Below the pieces are notes generated by a model. It had not been told where the DNA came from. It worked only from the letters and a program-made list of their open reading frames with translations, and did not search any database. Below, piece by piece: positions 26,889 through 36,169 of a DNA stretch of 64,000 nt; position 1 is the first letter of the stretch, and each line of letters opens with the position of its first letter. Source of the stretch: Roseicyclus mahoneyensis (GTDB taxonomy: Bacteria; Pseudomonadota; Alphaproteobacteria; Rhodobacterales; Rhodobacteraceae). A program made the translations under genes and the position numbers. The stretch is taken from contig NZ_QGGW01000007.1 in the NCBI RefSeq assembly GCF_003148775.1, positions 153,248 through 217,247 on the forward strand. Direction: 5' to 3'.

Positions 26889-27842
26889 GTGATCAAGCAA
26901 ATCGAAACCTATAGTTTCAGCCCCGCGCTTCTGGCGCCGGCCGAACGCTTGCCGGGCGTTTCGGCCTTCATGCGGATCCGCAACGGGGCCGATTTCCTCG
27001 AGGCGACGATCCGCAGCCATATCGACGCCTATGACGAGATCGTCGCGGTCTACAACCAGTGCACCGATGCCACGCCCGACATCCTTGACCGGCTGGCCGG
27101 CGAATACGGGCCGCGGCTCAGGGTTGTCCACTACCTGCCCCGCGTGCACCCCGCCGGCAGCGAGGGCCATGCGAGCACGCCGCCGTCCTCGCCGCAATCG
27201 CTTGTGACCTATTACAATTGCGCTTTGGCGATGACACGTCACCAATGGGCCGTGAAACTTGACGACGATCACCTCGCCATTCCCGAGGCGCTGGGCGGCA
27301 TGGTCCGCCGCATTCGCACCGGCGAGGCCGATGATCGGCGTCTGCACTGTTTTTCGGGTCCGAACCTGATCCGTGACCGGGCAGGGCGGCTGGGCATCGC
27401 CTCGGCTGATCCGGTGTCGGGCGGCGGGGACATCGGGTATTTCCGGGTCCGGACCGACACCTATTTCACCCATGATCCGCGATTCGAACGCTTTGCCCGC
27501 GGGCCTCTCACCCGGGAGTTCGCGGGCTGGTTCTACTGGCATCTGAAGTTTCTCAAGCAGGGCGGTGGCTTTGCCAATTACGAACTTGATGCCAATCCCG
27601 GCTCTCGCTACGCGCGCAAACGCGACAAGATGGCGGGAGCTGGCATCTGGGACATGTCGCAGATGCGGCAGGCCCGCGCGCCGGGCCTGATCCGGCGGCT
27701 GCGCGCGCAGATCGATGGCAAGGAACGGCTGTCGGCGGCGCGCGACATGGCCCTTTCCCGGGCCTTTCCGCAAACGAGCGTCGAACAGGCGCTGGATGAC
27801 AGCACACCGGGCTGGCGAGACTGGCTGGAGCGCGCAACATGA
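26889..27842 (+). CDS. GT2-like glycosyltransferase
   Basis: 317 residues. The domain begins VSAFMRIRNGADFLEATIRS and the nucleotide-sugar/metal motif is DDDH in HQWAVKLDDDHLAIP. The acceptor is unknown. The start is uncertain: GTG at 26889 is in frame and just upstream of conserved sequence, and no ATG exists before residue 40. The 258 bp before it, up to the divergent fucosyltransferase, hold no gene and probably both promoters; a TTGACA hexamer occurs near 26793. Its stop overlaps the next gene by 4 nt. Confidence 0.8.
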   Translation: MIKQIETYSFSPALLAPAERLPGVSAFMRIRNGADFLEATIRSHIDAYDEIVAVYNQCTDATPDILDRLAGEYGPRLRVVHYLPRVHPAGSEGHASTPPSSPQSLVTYYNCALAMTRHQWAVKLDDDHLAIPEALGGMVRRIRTGEADDRRLHCFSGPNLIRDRAGRLGIASADPVSGGGDIGYFRVRTDTYFTHDPRFERFARGPLTREFAGWFYWHLKFLKQGGGFANYELDANPGSRYARKRDKMAGAGIWDMSQMRQARAPGLIRRLRAQIDGKERLSAARDMALSRAFPQTSVEQALDDSTPGWRDWLERAT

Positions 27843-28606
27843 ACGACTGGCCCATCTACGTGATCAACATGGCGGCCAACACGACCCGCATGACCCGCGT
27901 CACGGATGAGTTGGCGCGCCGGGGCCTGTCCTTTGACCGTTTCGAGGCGGTGGACGGGCGCGCCCTGACCGAGGCCGAGCGCGCCCGCGTCTACGACCCG
28001 CAGGCCAATGCCCGCCGCGCTCGGCACCCCATGATCGGCCCCGAACTGGGCTGCTACCTGAGCCATGTCGCCCTGTGGGAAAAGATCGCCCAAGGGCCTG
28101 CCGGTGGCGCGGTGATCCTCGAGGATGATTTCGCCGCGCAAGATGACCTGCCGCAGGTGATAAAGGCCCTTGCAGCGGATGGCGGCGATTGGGACATAGC
28201 CAAGCTTTTTTCGCTGAAACAGGCGCAAGGCGTTATGGCGCGCCGCCCCCTCAGCGCCGGGCGCGAGATCGTGACACCCTACAAGGTGCCGACCACGACC
28301 CTTGGCTATGCGATCCGCCGCAAGGCCGCCGCGCGGCTCGCGGCCCGCGCCCTGCCGGTGTCGCGCCCGATCGACGAGGATCACAAGCATTTCTGGGAAC
28401 TGGACCTGCGTGTGGCCCTTGTCATGCCGCCGCCGCTGCGCTTTGGGGATGAAACGGCGGAAACCGGCTCGATCCAGAGCGCCCGACGCCGCGCCCGGGG
28501 CTTGCAGGGATGGGCCGCCTTGGCGCAGGGCTGGCGCAGCCTGCGCTACCGTCTGCGCTATGTCGCCGGGCTGCATTGGCACCGGCTTGTGCGGCGGGTG
28601 CGGTGA
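27839..28606 (+). CDS. Glycosyltransferase family 25
   Basis: 255 residues. PIYVINMAANTTRMTRVTDE, FDRFEAVDGRALTEAE, GCYLSHVALWEKIA and VILEDDF are the ordered motifs of GT25, the family of lipooligosaccharide galactosyltransferases. EDD probably binds the metal. It is translationally coupled to the preceding GT2 gene. It ends 7 bp before a convergent glycosyltransferase, leaving no room for a terminator. Confidence 0.92.
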   Translation: MNDWPIYVINMAANTTRMTRVTDELARRGLSFDRFEAVDGRALTEAERARVYDPQANARRARHPMIGPELGCYLSHVALWEKIAQGPAGGAVILEDDFAAQDDLPQVIKALAADGGDWDIAKLFSLKQAQGVMARRPLSAGREIVTPYKVPTTTLGYAIRRKAAARLAARALPVSRPIDEDHKHFWELDLRVALVMPPPLRFGDETAETGSIQSARRRARGLQGWAALAQGWRSLRYRLRYVAGLHWHRLVRRVR

Positions 28607-28613
28607 GCGGGCG

Positions 28614-29435
28614 CTAGCGCCGCGTCATCCGGCTGGCGATCCGCCTGAGCGGGATCAGCGTGGCCGCGACCGGAAAGGCCGCGATCAGGGCGGCCTGCTC
28701 GATGGGGGAGGACAGGGTCAGATAATCTGGCAGTTGCGTGCGTCTGAAGCGCATGCGGGTTGTTTCCGTCATCGCGGCGCTGGCCTGATGGTGCCGTTTG
28801 TAGATGTACGGGCCCTTGACCGAGACGAGCTCCGTTTGGCGCAGAAGGTGGTAGAGCGTCAGCATGTCGGCCCCCCGCCCGCCGCGCCGGAACGGCGCAA
28901 GCGCGTCGTCGGTCAAGAGATCGCGGGGAAAGATGCTGTAGAACGGGTTGGCTTTGCCCATGAAGGCGGGTTGCACGAAATAGCGCAACCGCCGCAAGGC
29001 GGCAGGCCCGGTAAAGGACAGGTTGCGCCCGTTGACCGCATGTGCGCGCGGCTGGCCATCGACCTCGGTCATCTGGACGCGTCCGAAGGCCATGCAGCGG
29101 CGCGATTGCGCGACGGGCAACAAGGTCTCGACCCAATCGGGCGACCATGTATCATCGGCGGCAGCCCACATGAAATGAGCGGCCTGCGCCGCGTTCAGCA
29201 CGGCGATGAAGTTGCCGATTGCACCGAGGTTCTTGCTCTGGCGAATGACGCGCAGTCGGGGGTCTCGGGCCGCGTGCTCCGCGATGATCCGGGGCGTCTC
29301 GTCGGTCGAGGCGTTGTCGGACACGATCAGTTCGAAATCACCACGTGTCTGCGTCCGCAGGCTCGTCAAGGCCGCGTCAATATAGGCCGCTCCGTTGAAG
29401 ACGGGCAGTCCGATCGAGAGGCTGTGTTGGCTCAC
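28614..29435 (-). CDS. Glycosyltransferase family 2
   Basis: 273 residues starting at GTG that overlaps the upstream stop (GTGA). SIGLPVFNGAAYIDAALTSL and LIVSDNASTDETPRIIAEHA are the GT-A nucleotide-binding elements, and WAAADDTWSPDW contains the DD metal motif. Last gene of the CDP-sugar operon. It shares the SDNASTD core with the upstream GT2 and the pair may be an old duplication. Confidence 0.9.
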   Translation of the reverse strand: MSQHSLSIGLPVFNGAAYIDAALTSLRTQTRGDFELIVSDNASTDETPRIIAEHAARDPRLRVIRQSKNLGAIGNFIAVLNAAQAAHFMWAAADDTWSPDWVETLLPVAQSRRCMAFGRVQMTEVDGQPRAHAVNGRNLSFTGPAALRRLRYFVQPAFMGKANPFYSIFPRDLLTDDALAPFRRGGRGADMLTLYHLLRQTELVSVKGPYIYKRHHQASAAMTETTRMRFRRTQLPDYLTLSSPIEQAALIAAFPVAATLIPLRRIASRMTRR

Positions 29436-30325
29436 AAGGCCACCGCAGCGTGGTCCAGCAATCGTTCTACGTCGACGACCCTGTACCCCTTGGGGAAGTG
29501 TCCCGGGCGCATTGCTTCCATGATCACCCTGAGTTCCGACACGGCCCAAGGAAAGGCCACTTCGAGGACTGGAACACTTCGCGCCACGTCGTTTCGGAAG
29601 TTCGCCTCGCGTCTTTGCGACAGTGGAACAGCACGCCTGATCCAGCTGCGAACGAGGCCCCAGCGCTTAAGAAAGGGGAAACCAGCGATCACTTTTCCTT
29701 TGGCCCTCCCCACACAGACGGCTGCGAGGACACCATCGTTTTCCAGCCCTTGCGACTGTATGGCCTGACGCATGAACTCTGTTCGAAAGAGCGAATACAC
29801 AATGTTGCACTTGTGCGAAAAATGCAGCGCGAGGAAATGCAGCAGCCGTGCGCGGCTGTCACGGGACTCGACAAACGCAAATATCCCGGGGTCGTACTCA
29901 TCAAGGAACCCAAAGATCTGATCCTTGATCGCAAAACTGGGAAAGGCGAAGCCGATCTCGGGCTCTGCATCCAGCGCCGCGACGGCACGTTCCAGCCAGA
30001 AGGGGCGCCACAGGTCGTCATGGGCAGCCCATTGAAAGAAGTCCCCGCGCGCTTCGCCCAAGACATAGGCGAAGTTTCCCGCCGCGCCGATATTGCGAGG
30101 CTGTCGCACGTAGCGGATGCGGGGATCGCGCGCGGCATAGCGTCGGGCGATGTCGCCCGTGCGGTCGGTCGAGGCATTGTCCGAAATGATCAGTTCGAAA
30201 TCGGCAAACCCCTGCGCCAGAAACGAGTCGATGGCCCCCGGCAGATGTTTCGCGGCATTGTAGACCGGCATCCCGATGGACACCCGGGGCGTCGCACCTG
30301 CCGCGATATCCACCGACCCCGGCAC
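29432..30325 (-). CDS. Glycosyltransferase family 2
   Basis: 297 residues. SIGMPVYNAAKHLPGAIDSF, LIISDNASTDRTGDIARRYA and WAAHDDLWRPFWLERAV define the GT2 catalytic domain; the C-terminal 100 residues are helical and basic, suggesting membrane association. It is coupled to the next GT2 gene by a 4-nt overlap and begins 9 nt after the CmcI-like gene. Donor and acceptor are unknown; the operon suggests a CDP- or GDP-derived deoxysugar. Confidence 0.9.
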   Translation of the reverse strand: MPGSVDIAAGATPRVSIGMPVYNAAKHLPGAIDSFLAQGFADFELIISDNASTDRTGDIARRYAARDPRIRYVRQPRNIGAAGNFAYVLGEARGDFFQWAAHDDLWRPFWLERAVAALDAEPEIGFAFPSFAIKDQIFGFLDEYDPGIFAFVESRDSRARLLHFLALHFSHKCNIVYSLFRTEFMRQAIQSQGLENDGVLAAVCVGRAKGKVIAGFPFLKRWGLVRSWIRRAVPLSQRREANFRNDVARSVPVLEVAFPWAVSELRVIMEAMRPGHFPKGYRVVDVERLLDHAAVAL

Positions 30326-30334
30326 GTCCCGCCC

Positions 30335-31105
30335 TCAGCCCTTGCGCCGCAGGTAGCCATCGGGCGCGACGGAGACCAGCAGTTTGGCATCCATGCTGCG
30401 GTCGATCTCGAAATCGGGGTTCCCGGGCAGCCAGTGATGCACGGCCGTCTTGGGATTGTCGCCCGGCCCCCAAGGGCGATCACCCGCCATCTCTGCCGGC
30501 AGATCCTCGACCACGGTGTCGAAAACGATGCAATAGCAACCCGGGGTGACAAGCTCGGCATAGGCCTCAAGCTCGGCCAGAACGTGATCATGGGTATGAT
30601 TGCTGTCGAGGCAGACCATCACCCGCCCGGCGCCTTCGGCGCGCGCGCGGACCTGCGCCACGATGTCGGGCGCTATGGCGGAGCCTTCGATCATCTCGAT
30701 GCGGCTTGCCATGGGATGTGCCTCGATCGCGGCGCGGTTATGGGGCCGGATGTCGATGTCGATGCCCAGAACCTTGCGGCGCGGCTGGCGCGGGTCGATC
30801 ACCCCGCCTGCCTCGGCGGCATCGCAGTAGTCCAGCATCGCCAGAAGCGAGGCCGACAAGATCAGCGATCCACCATGGGCGATGCCCGTTTCGATGATCA
30901 GGTCGGGGCGCGTGGCCCAGACGATTTCCTGCAACGCGACCATGTCTTGCGGATACTGGATGATCGGCCGTCCAGCCCAAAAGAAGTTGTAGGAATACTG
31001 CGCCGGGATCGTCGCCTCGGCAAAGGCCTGACCGGCCGCGCGCAGGCCCTTGTCGGTCTGGGCCGCGGCAAGGCGGTCGGCCACCTCTTTTTCGAAAGGT
31101 GTCAT
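30335..31105 (-). CDS. CmcI-family SAM-dependent methyltransferase
   Basis: 256 residues. NFFWAGRPIIQYPQDMVAL, IIETGIAHGGSLILSASLLA, GIDIDIRPHNRAAIEAHP and MVCLDSNHTHDHVLAELEAY match the cephalosporin hydroxylase/rhamnosyl O-methyltransferase (CmcI) family. Relatives O-methylate deoxysugars of surface glycolipids, which suits this operon. Overlaps the upstream methyltransferase by 4 nt. Confidence 0.88.
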   Translation of the reverse strand: MTPFEKEVADRLAAAQTDKGLRAAGQAFAEATIPAQYSYNFFWAGRPIIQYPQDMVALQEIVWATRPDLIIETGIAHGGSLILSASLLAMLDYCDAAEAGGVIDPRQPRRKVLGIDIDIRPHNRAAIEAHPMASRIEMIEGSAIAPDIVAQVRARAEGAGRVMVCLDSNHTHDHVLAELEAYAELVTPGCYCIVFDTVVEDLPAEMAGDRPWGPGDNPKTAVHHWLPGNPDFEIDRSMDAKLLVSVAPDGYLRRKG

Positions 31106-32160
31106 GCGCTCACTCCCACATAGGTAAAGGCGTTGCCCGTCATCTGGCGGATCTCGTCGAGATAATTGGGGTTCATCACAAGGATCGTCGCCCCGGGTTC
31201 GATACCGCGCAGCCCCTCGTCGGGGGACAGCACGCGCAGGCCCGTCGCGGGCAGGTAGCGCCCCTGTTTGGCCGGGTTGATGTCGATCACCCTGCCCACG
31301 GGACGGCCCGCGCGTTCCCGCAAAAGCGAAAAGATCACGCCTTTGGAGGCGCCGCCCCAGACGATATCGTCAGGGCCACCCGTCTCGGTCTGGGCCTTCA
31401 GGCGTGCGGTGATGTCGTCGGGGAAGCGGACCGTGTCGCCGGCGTCGCGGCGTGGTGTGCGCAGGGTCGACAGATCGGCGACCACCCGAAGGTATTGCCC
31501 ACCAAAGGCCCGGTCGGCATGCACCACACGCGCGAAGATCCGGTTGAAGTCCGTCAGCCGGAAGTAGTTCACATGCTCGAAGAAGATGTCGAACCAGGAT
31601 TTGTGGGTGCAGATCCAGTCGAGGCAGGGCACCTCGATATAGATGAGGCCGCGTCCACCGTTCGCCTCGGCCAATTTGCGCAGGAACGCAACAGGGTCGG
31701 GGATGTGTTCCAGCACATGTCGCAAGATCAGCCCCTCGCCGCGCAGCCCGAGGCCGGGACTGAAATAGGCGCGCTTCACCAGCGGGCTGTCGCCCTCGTA
31801 GGTAGGATCGAAGCCGGTCACCTTTGCGCCCCGGTCCGATAGCAGTTCCAGAAAGGTGCCCTTGCCGCAGCCAACCTCGATCAGCCCGGTGCGTCCCATC
31901 TTGTCTTCGACCAGATCGGCCACGGCGTCCATATGTGCCCTGAACTGCGGCGAGCCGGCCTGTTCGTTTTGGTAGGCGGCGTCGTAATCGACAAACTCCG
32001 GGTTGAAGGCCGCGTTGTGCACCAGCCCCGTTTCCAGATCCTCGACCAACCGCATGTCGCCCTTGGGGCAATCGCGCCCCTCGGCTGCGCTGTCATACAT
32101 CCGGTTCTGGAAAACGGGCAGCGCGTCCTGTGCATACAACAGACGGGTCTGAGGTGTCAT
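31102..32160 (-). CDS. Class I SAM-dependent methyltransferase with C-terminal methyltransferase-14-like domain
   Basis: 352 residues. The SAM loop is LIEVGCGKGTFLELLSDRGA, followed by FDPTYEGDSPLVKRAYF and ILRHVLEHIPDP. The C-terminal third (DDIVWGGASKGVIFSLL...VIDINPAKQGRYLP) resembles the extra domain of sugar C-methyltransferases such as the one encoded by 32591-33814, but the N-terminal zinc-binding cysteines are absent. It may be a diverged paralogue acting on the same sugar. Coupled to both neighbours by ATGA overlaps. Confidence 0.85.
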   Translation of the reverse strand: MTPQTRLLYAQDALPVFQNRMYDSAAEGRDCPKGDMRLVEDLETGLVHNAAFNPEFVDYDAAYQNEQAGSPQFRAHMDAVADLVEDKMGRTGLIEVGCGKGTFLELLSDRGAKVTGFDPTYEGDSPLVKRAYFSPGLGLRGEGLILRHVLEHIPDPVAFLRKLAEANGGRGLIYIEVPCLDWICTHKSWFDIFFEHVNYFRLTDFNRIFARVVHADRAFGGQYLRVVADLSTLRTPRRDAGDTVRFPDDITARLKAQTETGGPDDIVWGGASKGVIFSLLRERAGRPVGRVIDINPAKQGRYLPATGLRVLSPDEGLRGIEPGATILVMNPNYLDEIRQMTGNAFTYVGVSA

Positions 32161-32594
32161 GTTCTCTCCTCATCGGCGGGCAGGCAGGCGGGTATGCCCA
32201 GCTCGTGACCGGTCGCCACCAAAGTGTCGCCCCGCACCCCGAACCGCCACATGTCGCGCCGCGCGTATCCCTGCGCGATCCGTTTCGCAAGCTGGCGCGT
32301 GGCGATCAAGACGCCCGTGCGGACATTCGCCACGCCTTGGTCCGGCCTGATCATGCCCGTCCGGCAGTCACTGCTGCGGGGCGAGGTCAGACAGGCGCCG
32401 GGGCGCGCGCGCCATGTGCCATGGATCACCTTGGCGATACCGGTGCAGGCCGCCTGCCGCCTGCCCATGCCTTCGGTCAGCGCATCGGGCCTATGCCGAG
32501 CCAGGCATATCGCCCGACCATGACGGGCGGGATCGGCCAGAACCGGCCTCACGACGAAACCTGTCACCGCGGTCGGAAAGACCCGGTCCGTCAT
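32157..32594 (-). CDS. Unknown 145-residue protein in the CDP-sugar operon
   Basis: No family recognised. Three observations support a real gene: both ends overlap neighbours by ATGA, the spacing used throughout this operon; third codon positions are mostly G or C as in the neighbours; and no other frame explains the 430-bp interval. The protein is basic, with five cysteines and no signal peptide or membrane segment. The C-terminal half (RTGVLIATRQLAKRIAQGYA) could be helical. A small accessory to the neighbouring methyltransferases is possible but unsupported. Confidence 0.65.
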   Translation of the reverse strand: MTDRVFPTAVTGFVVRPVLADPARHGRAICLARHRPDALTEGMGRRQAACTGIAKVIHGTWRARPGACLTSPRSSDCRTGMIRPDQGVANVRTGVLIATRQLAKRIAQGYARRDMWRFGVRGDTLVATGHELGIPACLPADEERT

Positions 32595-33814
32595 CTCACT
32601 CGCAACTCCGGCACTGCGGTCACGAAGCGCGTGCCTGAGGCGCGCAGCGGATCAAGCTGGGCCATCACCTCCTCGGCGATGTTCCAAGGCAAGATCAAGA
32701 CGTAATCCGGCGCGGCCGCGCTCAACGCGGCGGGCGCAAGGATCGGGATACGCGAGCCGGGCAGGAACTTGCCCTGCTTGGCCGTTGCCGCATCGCACAC
32801 GAAGTTGAGCAGGTCGGGTCGCACGCCGGCGAAATTCAAAAGCGTGTTGCCCTTGGCCGCCGCGCCGTAGCCCGCCACCGTCTTGCCGTCGGCGCGTGCC
32901 TTGAGCAAGAACCGCAACAGGTCGTCCTTGATCGTCTCGGCCCTGGTCTGGAACCCGCGGTAGAAGTCATCCCCCGCCATGCCGCGGGCGCGTTCCTCGG
33001 CCAAAAGCGCGGCCACTGCCCCACGTTCGACATGTGGCGCGCCGTCGAGACAGCCCCAGACGCGCAGGCTTCCGCCATGTGTCGGGATCTGCTCGACATC
33101 GAAAATTCGCAGACCGGCCTTGGCAAGGATGCGCGCGACGCTGAGCAGCGAGAGATAGGAAAAATGCTCGTGATAGACGGTGTCGAACTGACCGTGTTCC
33201 ACCAGTTCCATCAGATGCGGAAATTCCAGCGTGACAACGCCTTCGGGCTTCAGCAGTGCCGCGATCCCCGCCGTGAAATCATTGATGTCGGGGACATGGG
33301 CAAAGACATTGTTGCCTGCGATCAGGTCGGCCTGCCGCCCCTCGGCGGCCAGTCGCGCGCCCACGGCCTCACCGAAGAATTCCTGCAGCACGGGGATGCC
33401 GAGCGCCTCGGCCGCCACGGCGGTGCTGTTGGTCGGTTCAATCCCCAGACAGGGGATGCCCGCTTCGACGAAATTGCGCAGAAGATAACCATCATTGCTC
33501 GCCAGTTCGACGACATGCGAGGCGGGCCCAAGCGCCAGCCGGTCGATCACCATCGCGGCATAGCGCGCGGCATGGGCGAGCCAGCCCTTGGAGGTCGAGG
33601 AAAAATAGGCGTAATCATCGCTGAACAGAGCGTCCGCCGTTGTGAAATCCTCTGTCTGGACCAGTCGGCAGGTGCCGCAAACGAACAGCCGCAAGGGATA
33701 ATGCACCTCGGGCGCGCGCAATGCGTCGCGCGTCATGTAGGCGTTGGAGGGTGGGGCCGCACCCAGATCCAGAAAGACGTCTCTGAGCGGAGCCTGACAA
33801 TGGCGGCAGTTCAT
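32591..33814 (-). CDS. Sugar C-methyltransferase (TylCIII/NovU type)
   Basis: 407 residues. Four cysteines in C3-x2-C and C-GTC-RLVQ near residue 46 form the N-terminal zinc module; VVELASNDGYLLRNFVEAGI is the SAM site; EFPHLMELVEHGQFDTVYHE carries the catalytic HEH region; the C-terminal VAGYGAAAKGNTLLNF domain completes the Methyltransf_13/11/14 layout. Such enzymes add a methyl to C-3 of a nucleotide-linked 4-keto-6-deoxysugar. The upstream rfbF, rfbG and epimerase genes would supply a CDP-4-keto substrate, so a branched-chain sugar is likely. Confidence 0.9.
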   Translation of the reverse strand: MNCRHCQAPLRDVFLDLGAAPPSNAYMTRDALRAPEVHYPLRLFVCGTCRLVQTEDFTTADALFSDDYAYFSSTSKGWLAHAARYAAMVIDRLALGPASHVVELASNDGYLLRNFVEAGIPCLGIEPTNSTAVAAEALGIPVLQEFFGEAVGARLAAEGRQADLIAGNNVFAHVPDINDFTAGIAALLKPEGVVTLEFPHLMELVEHGQFDTVYHEHFSYLSLLSVARILAKAGLRIFDVEQIPTHGGSLRVWGCLDGAPHVERGAVAALLAEERARGMAGDDFYRGFQTRAETIKDDLLRFLLKARADGKTVAGYGAAAKGNTLLNFAGVRPDLLNFVCDAATAKQGKFLPGSRIPILAPAALSAAAPDYVLILPWNIAEEVMAQLDPLRASGTRFVTAVPELRVR

Positions 33815-34359
33815 GTTGCAAGAGGCTCCAGGTCGTGCAGCCGGGGCAGGGCAGCGTCCCGGGGCGAAAGATTTGCGACGGGCAAGGCCCAGTCGATGCC
33901 GAGTTCGGGATCGTCATGGGCGACGCCGCCTTCGTGAGCAGGGCTGTAGGCCGCCCCATGCAGGTACAACAACTCCGTATCGGGCAACAGTGTCTGGAAC
34001 CCGTGAGCAAACCCCGGCGGCACATAGACCATGTCGCGGTTTTCTGCGGTCAGGTCCACAGCTTCCCATTGACCGAATTGCGGCGAGCGGGCGCGAAGGT
34101 CGACGATCACGTCCCGGATCGCGCCGCGCAGACACCGCACCACCTTGCTGTCCGCGGCCGGTGGCCGCTGGAAATGAAGCCCCCGCACCGTCCCCGCCGC
34201 GCGGCTGAAGGAGGTGTTGATCTGTGCGATTTCGGGCAGAAGCCCCTGCGCACGGAACTCCTCGGTGCAAAAGAACCGTGCAAAGAACCCGCGCGTGTCC
34301 TCCCTCGGGTTCAGCGCGATGCGGAACGCGCCATGCAGCTTGAGCGGGTGAAAGATCAT
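33811..34359 (-). CDS. rfbC: dTDP-4-dehydrorhamnose 3,5-epimerase-like epimerase
   Basis: 182 residues. EDTRGFFARFFCTEEF, QINTSFSRAAGTVRGLHFQ (catalytic His) and VYVPPGFAHGFQTL are the cupin epimerase motifs. No dTDP-glucose genes are present; it sits between CDP-glucose dehydratase and a C-methyltransferase, so it probably epimerises a CDP-linked 4-keto sugar. ATGA overlap at both ends. Confidence 0.9.
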   Translation of the reverse strand: MIFHPLKLHGAFRIALNPREDTRGFFARFFCTEEFRAQGLLPEIAQINTSFSRAAGTVRGLHFQRPPAADSKVVRCLRGAIRDVIVDLRARSPQFGQWEAVDLTAENRDMVYVPPGFAHGFQTLLPDTELLYLHGAAYSPAHEGGVAHDDPELGIDWALPVANLSPRDAALPRLHDLEPLAT

Positions 34360-35405
34360 CTGTCCGACGCCTCGAAGGCTGTGATCTGGGCATCGGTCAG
34401 CGCCACAGGGTCGGCGCCTTCATGAAGGCCGCGATACCATTCGATGCTGCGGGCCACCGCATCCTCGAGACCCCAGCGCGGGGCCCAGCCCAGCGTGGCG
34501 CGGGCCAGTTCGATCGACAGGGCCAGTTGCCCGGCCTCGTGCGGGGCGTCAGGGTCGGAGGCGTCGTGCCATGTGCCGGGCCAATGCCGAAGCGCGATCT
34601 CGACCAGTCGCCGGACGGGCGCCAGATCGGTCAATGCAGGGCCGAAATTGACGGCGTCAGGCACGGGGGTATCGGCCAGCATGCGTTCGGCCATGGTCAT
34701 GTAGCCTGCCAGCGGGTCCAGCACATGCTGCCACGGCCGGATCGCGGCCGGGTTGCGCAGCGCCAGCGGCCGACCTGCGGCAAGCGCGCGCGCCAGATCG
34801 GGAAGAATGCGGTTTTCCGCCCAGTCGCCGCCTCCGATCACATTGCCTGCCCGGGCCGTGGCCAGCCGCACTGGCCCACCGCGCAAAAACGCGCGGGCAT
34901 GGCTTGCCACCAAAAGTTCGGTTGCGGCCTTGCTGGCGGAATAGGGATCATGGCCTCCGAGGCGGTCTGGTTCCCGGTAGGGGTGGGGCCATTCGCGGTT
35001 CTCATAGACCTTGTCGGTTGTGATCACGACCAGCGCGCAAGGGCGCAACAGCCCACGCGCCGCCTCGAGCACATTGAGCGTGCCCATGACATTCGTGCTC
35101 CAGGTCTCGACCGGATCTGCGTAGGACCGAAGGACAAGCGGCTGAGCGGCGAGGTGAAAGATCGCATCGGGCTGCACTTCGGCGACGCGCTCGGCCACCA
35201 AGCCCGGCGTGCGGATATCGCCGATCCGGTGGTCCAGCCGGCCGGCAAGCCCAAGCTGGTCGAACAGCGCCGGCGTCGTGTCAGGCGAAAGCGACAGGCC
35301 GAACACCTCGGCCCCCCGGCGCAACAGCCAATGCGACAGCCAAGATCCCTTGAACCCGGTATGTCCCGTGATCACGACGCGCCGACCGTGCCAGTCTGCC
35401 GTCAT
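34356..35405 (-). CDS. rfbG: CDP-glucose 4,6-dehydratase
   Basis: 349 residues. [20 protein letters not shown] is the NAD loop; [20 protein letters not shown] and DKVYENREW...[11 protein letters not shown] contain the catalytic Thr/Asp and Tyr-Lys. It makes CDP-4-keto-6-deoxyglucose. The start was set at MTADWHGRR because it overlaps the rfbF stop by 4 nt, the pattern in this operon, although five more codons are open upstream. Confidence 0.94.
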   Translation of the reverse strand: MTADWHGRRVVITGHTGFKGSWLSHWLLRRGAEVFGLSLSPDTTPALFDQLGLAGRLDHRIGDIRTPGLVAERVAEVQPDAIFHLAAQPLVLRSYADPVETWSTNVMGTLNVLEAARGLLRPCALVVITTDKVYENREWPHPYREPDRLGGHDPYSASKAATELLVASHARAFLRGGPVRLATARAGNVIGGGDWAENRILPDLARALAAGRPLALRNPAAIRPWQHVLDPLAGYMTMAERMLADTPVPDAVNFGPALTDLAPVRRLVEIALRHWPGTWHDASDPDAPHEAGQLALSIELARATLGWAPRWGLEDAVARSIEWYRGLHEGADPVALTDAQITAFEASDR

Positions 35406-36169
35406 CCCCAGACCCGCCACGGCGCCTTGTCCGATGCCCAGAGGGATTCGAGAAAATTCTTGTCACGCAGCGTGTCCATTGCCGCCCAGAACCCGGGATG
35501 ACGGTACACGGCAAGCGCGCCGTCGGCGGCGAGACCTTCCAACGGGCCGCGCTCCCAGATTGTGTCATCGCCCTCGATCCGGTCGAAAACCGACGGTTCG
35601 CACACAAAGAACCCGCCCGAGATCCAGCGCCCGTCGCCTTGCGGCTTCTCGAGAAAACTGCGCACCCGCTCGCCCTGCAGCTCCAACGCGCCGAACCGGC
35701 CGGCGGGCTGGATCGCCGTGACGGTGGCCTGCGCGCCCTCGGCTCGGTGATGGGCCAGCAGCGTTGGGATGTGGACGTCGCTGACGCCGTCGCCATAGGT
35801 CAGGCAAAATGTGCCGTCGATATAGGGCCGCACACGCGCCAGACGACCACCGGTCTGGGTCTGTTCACCGGTATCGACCAGCGTCACCTTCCACGGCTCC
35901 GCGGAGCGGTGATGCACCTCCATTCGGTTCTCCGACATGTCGAAGGTCACATCGGACATGTGCAGGAAATAATTGGCGAAATATTCCTTGATCACGTACC
36001 CTTTGTAGCCACAGCAAATCACGAATTCCGTGATCCCGTGATATCCGTATAGCTTCATGATGTGCCATAAGATCGGCTTGCCCCCGATCTCGATCATCGG
36101 CTTGGGTCTCAGATGGCTTTCTTCGCTGATCCGAGTTCCCAGACCACCGGACAAGATAACGGCCTTCAT
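35402..36169 (-). CDS. rfbF: Glucose-1-phosphate cytidylyltransferase
   Basis: 255 residues, full length. [20 protein letters not shown] and [17 protein letters not shown] are the nucleotide and sugar phosphate binding sites; [14 protein letters not shown] has the catalytic GDG metal site. It makes CDP-glucose, the entry to the CDP-deoxysugar pathway encoded downstream. It is the first intact gene of the operon; an upstream frame overlaps its start by ATGA and may be a decayed gene end. Confidence 0.95.
   Translation of the reverse strand: MKAVILSGGLGTRISEESHLRPKPMIEIGGKPILWHIMKLYGYHGITEFVICCGYKGYVIKEYFANYFLHMSDVTFDMSENRMEVHHRSAEPWKVTLVDTGEQTQTGGRLARVRPYIDGTFCLTYGDGVSDVHIPTLLAHHRAEGAQATVTAIQPAGRFGALELQGERVRSFLEKPQGDGRWISGGFFVCEPSVFDRIEGDDTIWERGPLEGLAADGALAVYRHPGFWAAMDTLRDKNFLESLWASDKAPWRVWG

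Noticed and set aside
33811..34359. dTDP-rhamnose pathway
   Set aside because: The epimerase is present but rmlA, rmlB and rmlD are not; neighbours are CDP-sugar genes, so a CDP-linked substrate is more likely.
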